A DNA stretch of 7,026 bases. Origin: an uncultured Eubacteriales bacterium (GTDB taxonomy: Bacteria > Bacillota > Clostridia > Oscillospirales > Acutalibacteraceae). Made by a program: the position numbers and the translations under genes. The notes below the pieces were generated by a model. It saw only the letters and a list, made by a program, of their open reading frames with translations. It was not told where the DNA came from and did not search any database. The stretch lies in contig ONNU01000056.1 of NCBI GenBank assembly GCA_900319255.1, positions 1 through 7,026 of the forward strand, read 5' to 3'. This document shows positions 1-5,534 of the stretch, piece after piece; positions within the stretch are counted from its first letter, which is position 1, and every line of letters starts with the position of its first letter.

Positions 1-137
1 CGCGTGTTATACTTAGGTAGTAAGGGGAGAATGAAATTATTCTCAGCCAACTTCTATGAAAAGTCCCAGAAATATTTTACACGAACGTTGTTAGTGATTA
101 TTTTAATTCAAAAAATCTTGGTTTGAGCTTTGAACTT

Positions 138-156
138 AAATACTCTGATAGTATTT
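138..156. promoter_or_regulatory. Perfect inverted repeat over the kptA -35 region (putative operator)
   Basis: The arms AAATACT (138-144) and AGTATTT (150-156) are exact reverse complements separated by five bases (ctgat). The right arm covers the -35 position of the kptA promoter, which is where a repressor dimer would block RNA polymerase. The arms do not match an operator I can name. Regulation through this site is inferred from its position and perfect symmetry. AT-rich arms of this length can occur by chance. Confidence 0.45.
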
Positions 157-177
157 TATAACTGTATGTGCTATAAT
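149..177 (+). promoter_or_regulatory. Extended -10 promoter of kptA
   Basis: TATAAT at 172-177 is a perfect sigma-A -10 box, and TGC at 169-171 supplies the extended -10 motif. The -35 position 17 bases upstream reads TAGTAT (149-154), a poor match to TTGACA. A weak -35 with an extended -10 is a common compensation. The predicted transcript starts near 184 and has a leader of about 60 nt. The dyad at 138-156 overlaps the -35. Confidence 0.7.
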
Positions 178-190
178 ATTCAAAGAGATT

Positions 191-226
191 ATTTTCGGTG
201 TGCGGAGAAAACACTGATGCGAAAAT
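191..226 (+). promoter_or_regulatory. Bulged hairpin in the kptA mRNA leader
   Basis: ATTTTCG (191-197) pairs perfectly with CGAAAAT (220-226). Directly inside it, GTGT (198-201) pairs with ACAC (211-214). This gives an 11-bp stem with a five-base bulge (tgatg) on the 3' side and a nine-base loop (gcggagaaa). It lies within the predicted leader and ends six bases before the Shine-Dalgarno at 233-239. It matches no riboswitch class I know. A role in controlling kptA translation or mRNA stability is inference. Confidence 0.45.
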
Positions 227-246
227 ACAGACAGAGGTGAAATATT

Positions 247-795
247 ATGGAACTTACGAAGATAAGCAAAAAGCTTTCTTATCTGCTCAGGCATTGTACG
301 GAACCCTTTTATATTGATCTTGACGGCGGCTGGGCTGATACTGAGGCTATAATTTCTGCGCTGAAAACAGCGTATCCCGTAACAGACATGGACATTCTTG
401 AAAAGATTGTTGCAGATGATGCAAAGGGCAGGTATTCCTTCAATGAGGATCATACAAGGATACGGGCAAATCAGGGACACTCCATCCCTGGTGTCGTAAT
501 TGAAATGGAACAGCCGGAGCCGCCTGAGTTTCTTTATCACGGCACTGCGACAAGATCTCTTCCTGATATTCTCAAGGACGGTCTCAAGCCTATGTCAAGA
601 CAGTTTGTCCATATTTCTCCGGATACTGCGACTGCTGAAGAGGTGGGCAAAAGACACGGAAAGCCTGTTATTCTCATAATTAAAGCAAAAGAGCTTGCGC
701 AGTCCGGGCATAAGCTTTACCGGTCGTCCAATGGTGTCTGGCTTACGGATGAGGTCCCGGCAGAATATATAATTGCGCCGGAGGACATAAAATAA
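247..795 (+). CDS. kptA: RNA 2'-phosphotransferase (Tpt1/KptA family)
   Basis: Tpt1/KptA enzymes transfer an internal RNA 2'-phosphate to NAD+, giving a 2'-OH RNA, ADP-ribose 1''-2''-cyclic phosphate and nicotinamide. They act in the cytoplasm. The 182-residue product is normal family length. It shows the N-terminal helix ending in LLRH (Arg15-His16), the RANQGHS motif (residues 73-79), LYHGT (96-100), RQFVHIS (118-124) and the late NGVWLT segment (162-167). The conserved catalytic Arg-His-Arg-Arg tetrad of the family is therefore present, most likely as Arg15, His16, Arg73 and Arg118. The ATG at 247 is chosen because AGAGGTG (233-239) sits seven bases upstream and the family motifs begin soon after. 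The gene stands alone between its own promoter and a terminator. Bacteria lack the eukaryotic tRNA ligase that leaves 2'-phosphates, so the natural substrate here is unknown; some bacterial homologues can also ADP-ribosylate RNA ends. The family assignment is secure. Confidence 0.95.
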   Translation: MELTKISKKLSYLLRHCTEPFYIDLDGGWADTEAIISALKTAYPVTDMDILEKIVADDAKGRYSFNEDHTRIRANQGHSIPGVVIEMEQPEPPEFLYHGTATRSLPDILKDGLKPMSRQFVHISPDTATAEEVGKRHGKPVILIIKAKELAQSGHKLYRSSNGVWLTDEVPAEYIIAPEDIK

Positions 796-809
796 ACTGA
801 ATAGACAGA

Positions 810-844
810 AAAAAGCTGATGAACTTTGTGTCCATCGGCTTTTT
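810..844. terminator. Bidirectional intrinsic terminator between convergent genes
   Basis: AGCTGATG (814-821) pairs with CATCGGCT (833-840) around an 11-base loop, with one T-G wobble. Flanking A and T runs extend the stem at its base (810-813 with 841-844). On the plus strand the hairpin runs into TTTTT after kptA. On the minus strand the same arms are followed by TTTTTTC downstream of the LytTR-like gene, but the wobble becomes an A-C mismatch there. It probably serves both convergent units. Confidence 0.8.
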
Positions 845-872
845 AGTTTGAGATATCAGATTTTTTCTTAGC

Positions 873-1196
873 TCAGCGTTTTTTCTTCTTGCGGAGATTA
901 TATGTATCCTTGATAAATTGTTCGACACGGTCATCCTCTTCCTTGCCGAAGTTTTCTGCGATGAATTTCTTGTTGAACCTTTTTTCATTTTTATCAAAAG
1001 TATGCGTAACATTATAGAAAATATCCGTAACGGCTATTTCATAAAGTCTGTCATCGGCTGTTGCTGTCAGCTGACCCTCTCTTGATTTGACAAAAGCTAT
1101 GATCTCACGGATTTCGTCGCTTATCGCATGACAATGTATCTCGAGAAGCTCAGGCTTTTCACGGTCTATTCTGGTGATTTTTGTCTGCATTTTCAA
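873..1196 (-). CDS. Small protein with a LytTR-regulator-like N-terminal half, no LytTR domain
   Basis: The 107-residue product is soluble and very basic at its end (RKKKKR). Residues 7-61 (beginning ITRID, through HCHAISDEI and GQLTATADDRLYEI, to TDIFY) resemble by eye the N-terminal stretch of the small LytTR-type regulators of Firmicutes, which leads into their DNA-binding domain. From residue 62 on the similarity stops. The expected LytTR continuation is missing, and neither of the other two frames restores it. It may be a truncated or rearranged regulator or a distinct family; no function is assigned. The upstream hydrolase stops at TGA 1195-1193. A TTG at 1196 overlaps this stop (TTGA) and has AGG seven bases upstream, while an ATG at 1190 lies 13 bases from that AGG. 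I prefer TTG, but the start is uncertain. The gene is co-transcribed with the hydrolase. Confidence 0.6.
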   Translation of the reverse strand: MKMQTKITRIDREKPELLEIHCHAISDEIREIIAFVKSREGQLTATADDRLYEIAVTDIFYNVTHTFDKNEKRFNKKFIAENFGKEEDDRVEQFIKDTYNLRKKKKR

Positions 1197-2545
1197 TACT
1201 TTGCCTGAATATCAAGCGTTCCTTCATTCTTTAAATAATAGTTGAACCAGTCAAGAACAAGACCGTTTATGGTATTCAGAGTTTTCTCATGGTCAATATT
1301 ACCGCTACCCAGCATTGATGCGATGGTCGGGGAGATCAGCGGAAGATCGGTAAAGTCCATATGTCCTACCCCTGAAAATACAACGGTTTTGCCGTCCACT
1401 GCATTATCTATAACATACTCATTTACATATGCGTAGCCGTTCTTATCCTTAAACTGTTCTCTGTCATTATAATCTATTTCTTTTGTGAAATCAAGTATCG
1501 GAACAGGATAAGCTTCCCTGATATATTCAGATTTGCCGTCATTTACGCTGACTCTTTCGCCCAGCATCGTGCCGTCAAGAACAATAACAGCGTCAATATC
1601 ATTTCTTTCTCTGCCTACAGCTGCGCTTGTTGCTCCGCCGAGTGAATGACCGAAAAGTCCTATTTTGTCAGTATCGGTTTTTGAAAGTACTGAAAGTATT
1701 GTATCTGCATTTTCGGTATACCATGCATCGCTGAGGCTGCCGGAAGCTTTTGCCTGCTGAATGGTATCAAGAACGAAGTTTTCATCATCTGTTCTGAGCT
1801 TCATCCATGACTTTGTGATCTCATAGATCTTTTCCTCGCTTGTAGTATCGTTTATTCCCATAACGTTGTTCATGAATTCAGAGTCTACGATAACCGTTTT
1901 TCCGCTCGTATCATTTGAGAAGAATGAATGATGGGGATGATCCAGAGCTGCCACAACATATCCGTTGCTTGCAAGCTCTTCGTAGGTTGAAAAATTGCTC
2001 TGGTAATACCCGAATGCTCCATGTGAGAAAACTACAAGGGGATAATTCCCATCGCTGCTGTCAGGATAGAAGAAATGCGCAGGAACCTCTCTGAAAGAAC
2101 CGTCGTTTTCAAATGTATCCGGTCTGCTTTTGTCAACAAGAATAGCGTCTGCTGTTTTTACCTGATATTTGCCGGTTGTGGGCAGACCGTTGTAATTGGA
2201 AAAGATGAATGAGGGGATCAGTGTGACTGCGATAAGAAGAATAGATACAAGGCAATTAACTATCGACCAGCCGGCTTTTTTCTGACCCTGGATCTTTTTG
2301 TGTCTGACAAGCCACATTATGCCGTCAAATACGCAGCGGATCGCAAGCACGATGATCGCCGCTGCAAAGCGCCATTTCATATGTACCGCAGGAATAAGAA
2401 CTATTCCCACCAATAATACAGCCTCAGCCGCTCTGATGATAGCGCGGTTTGTAATCCACCTGGTTTTCTCATTGAATTTAGTGCAGGTCAGCACCACAAG
2501 CAGAATCTCTGCAAATGCAAAAAGAATAAGATAAACAAGTCCCAT
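1193..2545 (-). CDS. Membrane-anchored alpha/beta hydrolase (PAF-acetylhydrolase/dienelactone-hydrolase-like)
   Basis: The 450-residue protein begins with about four hydrophobic segments (roughly residues 2-21, 40-54, 58-79 and 95-115). An alpha/beta-hydrolase domain of about 320 residues follows, probably on the outer face of the membrane. The catalytic parts are visible: FSHG (173-176) for the oxyanion hole, the nucleophile elbow GHSLGG with Ser301, a strand ending in VLD with Asp324, and SGVGHMD with His395. The layout recalls the PAF acetylhydrolase/dienelactone hydrolase group, which cleaves ester bonds; the substrate cannot be read from sequence. The ATG at 2545 is preferred over one nine bases upstream at 2554, because GAAAGGA (2560-2554) is eight bases from the former and would abut the latter. 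It has its own promoter at 2605-2577 and overlaps the next gene through TTGA. A lipase or esterase is an equally fair general name. Confidence 0.85.
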   Translation of the reverse strand: MGLVYLILFAFAEILLVVLTCTKFNEKTRWITNRAIIRAAEAVLLVGIVLIPAVHMKWRFAAAIIVLAIRCVFDGIMWLVRHKKIQGQKKAGWSIVNCLVSILLIAVTLIPSFIFSNYNGLPTTGKYQVKTADAILVDKSRPDTFENDGSFREVPAHFFYPDSSDGNYPLVVFSHGAFGYYQSNFSTYEELASNGYVVAALDHPHHSFFSNDTSGKTVIVDSEFMNNVMGINDTTSEEKIYEITKSWMKLRTDDENFVLDTIQQAKASGSLSDAWYTENADTILSVLSKTDTDKIGLFGHSLGGATSAAVGRERNDIDAVIVLDGTMLGERVSVNDGKSEYIREAYPVPILDFTKEIDYNDREQFKDKNGYAYVNEYVIDNAVDGKTVVFSGVGHMDFTDLPLISPTIASMLGSGNIDHEKTLNTINGLVLDWFNYYLKNEGTLDIQAKY

Positions 2546-2553
2546 AAAAAACA

Positions 2554-2560
2554 TCCTTTC
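2554..2560 (-). promoter_or_regulatory. Shine-Dalgarno that fixes the hydrolase start
   Basis: Read on the minus strand, GAAAGGA lies eight bases before the ATG at 2545 and directly against an in-frame ATG at 2554. Only the former spacing allows normal initiation, so the product is taken as 450 rather than 453 residues. Confidence 0.65.
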
Positions 2561-2576
2561 GTTTTGTGATGGATCA

Positions 2577-2605
2577 AGTATAACCTACTTTTTTCATCCT
2601 GACAA
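2577..2605 (-). promoter_or_regulatory. Sigma-A promoter of the hydrolase/LytTR-like unit
   Basis: On the minus strand, TTGTCA (2605-2600) and TATACT (2582-2577) are separated by exactly 17 bases. Each matches its consensus hexamer at five of six positions. The predicted start near 2570 gives a leader of about 25 nt carrying the Shine-Dalgarno. The promoter lies in the 123-bp gap after the DUF4334 gene, so the hydrolase does not depend on readthrough. Confidence 0.7.
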
Positions 2606-2668
2606 CAGTTTCGGCGGTAAGATGCAGAAAACAGGCTCAAGATGCAAAAGCTGTCCGGAATATGTCGT

Positions 2669-3247
2669 TTATTCTCTTTCAAGCAAAAAGAAATAGCCCT
2701 TTTTTCCGTATCGTCCCTTGATATCCATAACGCCGAGAACTGTGTTTTTATCAATTTTTCTGAATACATCTATTATCGCAAGCTCGTCATATATCATAGC
2801 TGCGGTGACTTTTCCTCTGAAACTAAGCTCTCTCAGTCTTGCCTTGGGACGTCCTGTTCTGAAGGATCTGAATATCAGATCGAGCTTATGGGCGTCAAAG
2901 CTGCCGTCCCTGTGCTTTCTTGTAAAGTCTGACAGTACCATCATCGAAGCTTTGTTTTCGATAAAGCGAAAGACTTTTTTCGGATCAACGCAGTACCTCT
3001 TCCCTGCCCTGTCAGTGAAAACAAGGGGATGAACTGCCTCCGGCGTGATAAAAGCCTTCCCGTGCCACGGAGCGATGGACAGCATTCCATCCATGATATG
3101 TCCTGTTATACATTCTGAGCCTTTCCATCTGCCTTTCATAAAGGGTATGGATACAGCTTCAAGAGAATCAAAAAAATGAAAAGCCTCCTCCTGTGTTACT
3201 CCGGTTTGCTGCATTTTTCTGATAAGCTCCCTTTGTTCTTCGGTCAT
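2669..3247 (-). CDS. GXWXG and DUF4334 domain protein of unknown function
   Basis: The 192-residue soluble protein has an acidic helical start (about 1-30). A short domain follows with the GRWKG motif (39-43, matching GXWXG), including FMKGRWKGSE and GHIMDGML. A C-terminal DUF4334-type domain runs from about 135 to 190, with MIYDELAIIDVFRK (151-164), LGVMDIKG (171-178) and a final YFFLLERE. This domain pair is known, but its biochemical role is not. No signal peptide or membrane segment is seen. The ATG at 3247 is secure: GGAGGAGTG (3260-3252) precedes it at the right spacing. I see no clear promoter of its own, so it may depend on a weak promoter or readthrough of the CAP terminator. No terminator separates it from the hydrolase downstream, so partial co-transcription is possible. 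Confidence 0.85.
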   Translation of the reverse strand: MTEEQRELIRKMQQTGVTQEEAFHFFDSLEAVSIPFMKGRWKGSECITGHIMDGMLSIAPWHGKAFITPEAVHPLVFTDRAGKRYCVDPKKVFRFIENKASMMVLSDFTRKHRDGSFDAHKLDLIFRSFRTGRPKARLRELSFRGKVTAAMIYDELAIIDVFRKIDKNTVLGVMDIKGRYGKKGYFFLLERE

Positions 3248-3271
3248 TTTTCACTCCTCCTTCATTTCATC

Positions 3272-3293
3272 CCGGGCATAAGCTGGCGCCCGG
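3272..3293 (-). promoter_or_regulatory. GC-only hairpin in the leader of the DUF4334 gene
   Basis: CCGGGC (3272-3277) and GCCCGG (3288-3293) form a six-base-pair stem made only of G-C pairs, with a 10-base loop. In the mRNA it ends 11 bases before the Shine-Dalgarno. No T tract follows, so it is not an intrinsic terminator. It could stabilise the mRNA or limit ribosome access; no known regulator is recognised. Confidence 0.35.
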
Positions 3294-3310
3294 ATATTCA
3301 AGATCACATG

Positions 3311-3348
3311 AACAAAAAGACTGCCGCAAAGCTCATACAATGCGGCAG
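3311..3348 (-). terminator. Intrinsic terminator of the CAP-protein gene
   Basis: CTGCCGCA (3321-3328) and TGCGGCAG (3341-3348) form a perfect eight-base-pair stem with a 12-base loop, starting 22 bases after the CAP stop codon. On the minus strand it is followed by TCTTTTTGTT (3320-3311). On the plus strand it is followed by CCCG and six T residues, so it could also stop opposing transcription. Confidence 0.85.
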
Positions 3349-3370
3349 CCCGTTTTTTATTCAGATCATA

Positions 3371-5242
3371 TCAGCTTGAGAACATCTGTGTCCAGTATTT
3401 TCCGTTGATGCCGATACCGACCTTTTTGAATTTGGGACTAAGGATATTTTCACGGTGCTGAACGGAATTCATCCAGCCGACCATTACTGATTTTATATCA
3501 GGATAGCCCCATGCAATATTTTCTCCCGAAGCACCGGGTGTCGGTATGCCATATTCCTGCAGAATAGTAAAGCATTTTGTGCCGTCCGGTCTTACGTGTG
3601 AATAGGACTTTTCTATTTCCTCAGCGCGTACATTTGCGACAAAGACCAGATTATTATCAAGCTTCAATGCAGTCAGTCCAGCCTGCTGTCTTTCCTTATT
3701 GATAAGCGTAAGCTCCTCGTTTATTGCGGCAGGGATAAATGTTGTTACTTTGAAATATGAAGCGGTTACTTTATTGTTTACCTTTGTATTAACGAGGAAT
3801 GCTGTTGTTCCGAGATATCTCGGGCGAAGTGTCAGATTGCGGTTTGATTTGTAGGACTGCAGCTTATCCCATTGGCTTGTGCCGGGATTTCTGGAATATA
3901 CCTCATAGGTTGCTCCGTTTCCTCCGCTTTTCAGTGTGAGCGGCATTGAAAGACCATATTCCTTCCTGTAAGCCTCCGTGATGGATGAATCTGCGACCTT
4001 TGTTATGGAAGTAACTCCGACAGTTTTTTGAACGGTCTTATCAGCGGAATCCTTCAGCACTGTTTTGAAGGTATAAAGCCCTCTGCCGGTTATTTTCCAT
4101 GTGACCTTTTTGGAAGTGGAGAAATCCTTGATCTGTTTCCATTCGCCGTTTGCAATCTTATAATAATAAGCATATCTGTGGGGCAAGGTTCCTCCTGCGC
4201 CCTCTGCTGAGATCGTAACGGTACAGTTCTGATCCACAAGCGATGTTGTATTCACCGTTGAATTAAGCGAAAGGGTCTTGTTGGTATTTTCCTTTGAAGT
4301 GATATTCTTGATGATCTCGGATGTCTTTCCGGAATAATCCTTTGCGATGATCTTTATTTTGTAATATCCGGATGTGGGGAATGTGAAGCTTTGCTTTGAA
4401 GATTTGGTATAGCCGGCTATCTTTTTATATGCGGAGCCGTCTACGGAATAATAATACTGATACTGATATGGCTGATTTCCTCCGGATGCTCTGCCGTTGA
4501 TATCAATTTTTCCCTTGACGAAAACTGTATATGATGACAGCCACGAGGTATTTGAAAGAGCTGAGCCGGTATTGCTTTTGACAGTGATATTAAATGACTT
4601 GTCAAGAACCTTGCCGTCCTTGTCCTTCATCGTACAATGCACGGTATAATATCCGGCATAATAGAATTTGATGCTTGCAGAGGTTGCTGTGCTGTAGTCC
4701 TTGATGACCTTCTGAGTACCCTGCTGATCGACATAATAATACTTGAATTTATAAGGCGTTGTTCCTCCTGTACCGATGCCCTTGACGGTTATGGAGCCGC
4801 CCTTTGATAATACGGTCGCCGAAACAGTGGATTTATTGACCGGGGAAACATATTTGTTCTTGATGGTCATGTTCAGGTCACAGTAAACCTCTCTTCCGGC
4901 GCTGTCCTTTACATATGATCTTACAGTATAGGCGCCTGCCGTGGATGCTGTGAACTTGTTTGAGCTGGTCTTGCTGTAATTCTGAGTGACTATCCAGCCT
5001 CCGCTCCCCACCTTATACATAAACTTATAATAGTAAGGCGCATTACCGCCGGAACCGGTAGCATTGACAGTAATTATCGAACCGGTATATTGTGATGTCA
5101 TTGACGAGGAAACCGAAATGCGGATCCCTGATGCTGCGCTTGCTTCCTGCCGGGAATTTATGAAAAATATTCCCAATATCAGAAAGACCGCTGATAAAAT
5201 TATCGCTGTATTTTTCAAGCTGAACGATTTGGTTTTATTCAT
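3371..5242 (-). CDS. Secreted protein with five tyrosine-rich Ig-like repeats and a C-terminal CAP (SCP/YkwD) domain
   Basis: The 623-residue protein has a signal peptide: a basic start (MNKTK), a hydrophobic core at about 11-28, and a likely cleavage in EASAAS near residue 36. Five repeats of about 90 residues follow (about 40-128, 131-222, 231-314, 323-413, 416-501). The first four are built on a GxGGxxPYxxxYYY-like core, with glycine pairs near 65, 159, 254 and 350; the fifth is more diverged. The CAP domain (507-623) shows SHVRPDG (His549), GENIAWG (Glu574) and QHRENIL (His596, Glu598), the four residues lining the usual CAP cleft, and ends in a near-canonical YWTQMFSS. Bacterial CAP proteins are extracellular; their activity is mostly unknown. 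The repeats probably act as a spacer or binding stalk at the cell surface. No sortase motif, dockerin or other wall anchor is seen. The ATG at 5242 is chosen because GAGGGTGAG (5255-5247) precedes it; an in-frame start 42 bases upstream would bury that site and spoil the signal peptide. Confidence 0.9.
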   Translation of the reverse strand: MNKTKSFSLKNTAIILSAVFLILGIFFINSRQEASAASGIRISVSSSMTSQYTGSIITVNATGSGGNAPYYYKFMYKVGSGGWIVTQNYSKTSSNKFTASTAGAYTVRSYVKDSAGREVYCDLNMTIKNKYVSPVNKSTVSATVLSKGGSITVKGIGTGGTTPYKFKYYYVDQQGTQKVIKDYSTATSASIKFYYAGYYTVHCTMKDKDGKVLDKSFNITVKSNTGSALSNTSWLSSYTVFVKGKIDINGRASGGNQPYQYQYYYSVDGSAYKKIAGYTKSSKQSFTFPTSGYYKIKIIAKDYSGKTSEIIKNITSKENTNKTLSLNSTVNTTSLVDQNCTVTISAEGAGGTLPHRYAYYYKIANGEWKQIKDFSTSKKVTWKITGRGLYTFKTVLKDSADKTVQKTVGVTSITKVADSSITEAYRKEYGLSMPLTLKSGGNGATYEVYSRNPGTSQWDKLQSYKSNRNLTLRPRYLGTTAFLVNTKVNNKVTASYFKVTTFIPAAINEELTLINKERQQAGLTALKLDNNLVFVANVRAEEIEKSYSHVRPDGTKCFTILQEYGIPTPGASGENIAWGYPDIKSVMVGWMNSVQHRENILSPKFKKVGIGINGKYWTQMFSS

Positions 5243-5246
5243 CGAT

Positions 5247-5255
5247 CTCACCCTC
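5247..5255 (-). promoter_or_regulatory. Shine-Dalgarno that fixes the CAP-protein start
   Basis: GAGGGTGAG on the minus strand lies four bases before the ATG at 5242, with its GGG core about eight bases away. It supports the shorter reading frame, which begins with a standard signal peptide. Confidence 0.6.
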
Positions 5256-5299
5256 TTTGTCAAAAATAACCAAATAATTTCCACTTATCCCTTATAAAC

Positions 5300-5328
5300 A
5301 TTATAACACTTCAAGAAAATAAAATCAA
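5300..5328 (-). promoter_or_regulatory. Extended -10 promoter of the CAP-protein gene
   Basis: On the minus strand TATAAT (5305-5300) is a perfect -10 box preceded by TGT, giving an extended -10. TTGATT (5328-5323) lies 17 bases upstream and matches the -35 consensus at four of six positions. The predicted leader is about 50 nt. Two inverted repeats lie immediately upstream. Confidence 0.75.
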
Positions 5329-5338
5329 ACATTTATTT

Positions 5339-5355
5339 AATTCCTACATGGAATT
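5339..5355. promoter_or_regulatory. Inverted repeat adjoining the CAP promoter -35 (putative operator)
   Basis: AATTCC (5339-5344) and GGAATT (5350-5355) are exact reverse complements with a five-base spacer (tacat). The repeat ends 11 bases upstream of the -35 hexamer, where an activator would bind or a repressor could interfere. No T tract follows on either strand, so it is not a terminator. The binding protein is unknown. Confidence 0.4.
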
Positions 5356-5366
5356 TATACTTTTTT

Positions 5367-5390
5367 ACAAATATGAGAGTGAATATTTGT
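5367..5390. repeat. Inverted repeat upstream of the CAP promoter
   Basis: ACAAATAT (5367-5374) and ATATTTGT (5383-5390) are perfect eight-base reverse complements around eight bases. Three further pairs, including one G-T, are possible at the base. It lies about 40 bases upstream of the CAP -35. It lacks a T tract on either strand, so a terminator is unlikely and a protein-binding site is a fair guess. The AT-rich composition weakens the case. Confidence 0.35.
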
Positions 5391-5522
5391 GAATAAAAGC
5401 AATCACATTTGTTGAAAGATTACTGATATTATAGCTGCCGGATATCTTTGAGATCGTTTTATCAATAGCGTAATAGTGTTGAAAAATAAATAAGAAGCCC
5501 TGTAAAAGCTGAAATAAACGAA
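5391..5522. other. AT-rich spacer with no recognisable feature
   Basis: This is part of the 615-base gap between the divergent CAP and DUF4364 genes. I see no convincing ORF here on either strand. There is an isolated TGATATTAT extended -10-like sequence at 5424-5432 without a -35, and a minor ATCT/AGAT dyad near 5445-5455. Neither is strong enough to call. Confidence 0.5.
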
Positions 5523-5528
5523 TATAAT
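5523..5528 (+). promoter_or_regulatory. Candidate -10 box of the unexplained plus-strand unit
   Basis: TATAAT is a perfect -10 hexamer. At 17-base spacing the -35 position reads CTGTAA (5500-5505), only three of six matches, and there is no extended -10. Transcription would begin near 5535. On sequence alone this is a moderate promoter candidate. Confidence 0.4.
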
Positions 5529-5534
5529 GTGTTA

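Noticed and set aside
27..44. Inverted repeat GAGAAT / ATTCTC
   Set aside because: Only six pairs and no T tract on either strand, so it is neither a terminator nor tied to a promoter.
1..126. Open frame from the window edge to a TGA at 124-126, with an internal ATG at 31
   Set aside because: The residues are not recognisable. The ATG has the G-rich tract almost touching it, and 41 codons at an edge is within chance. It could be the tail of an upstream gene, but nothing supports this.
136..540. Minus-strand ORF of 134 codons opposite kptA
   Set aside because: Shadow of kptA with no ribosome site and a cysteine-rich, unstructured composition.
743..1012. Minus-strand ORF of 89 codons overlapping the LytTR-like gene and the kptA end
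   Set aside because: Out of frame with the better-supported gene, crosses the terminator, and its residues do not continue a LytTR domain.
2619..2650. Two near-direct repeats of AGATGCA followed by A-rich sequence
   Set aside because: Too short and only two copies; chance in AT-rich DNA is sufficient.
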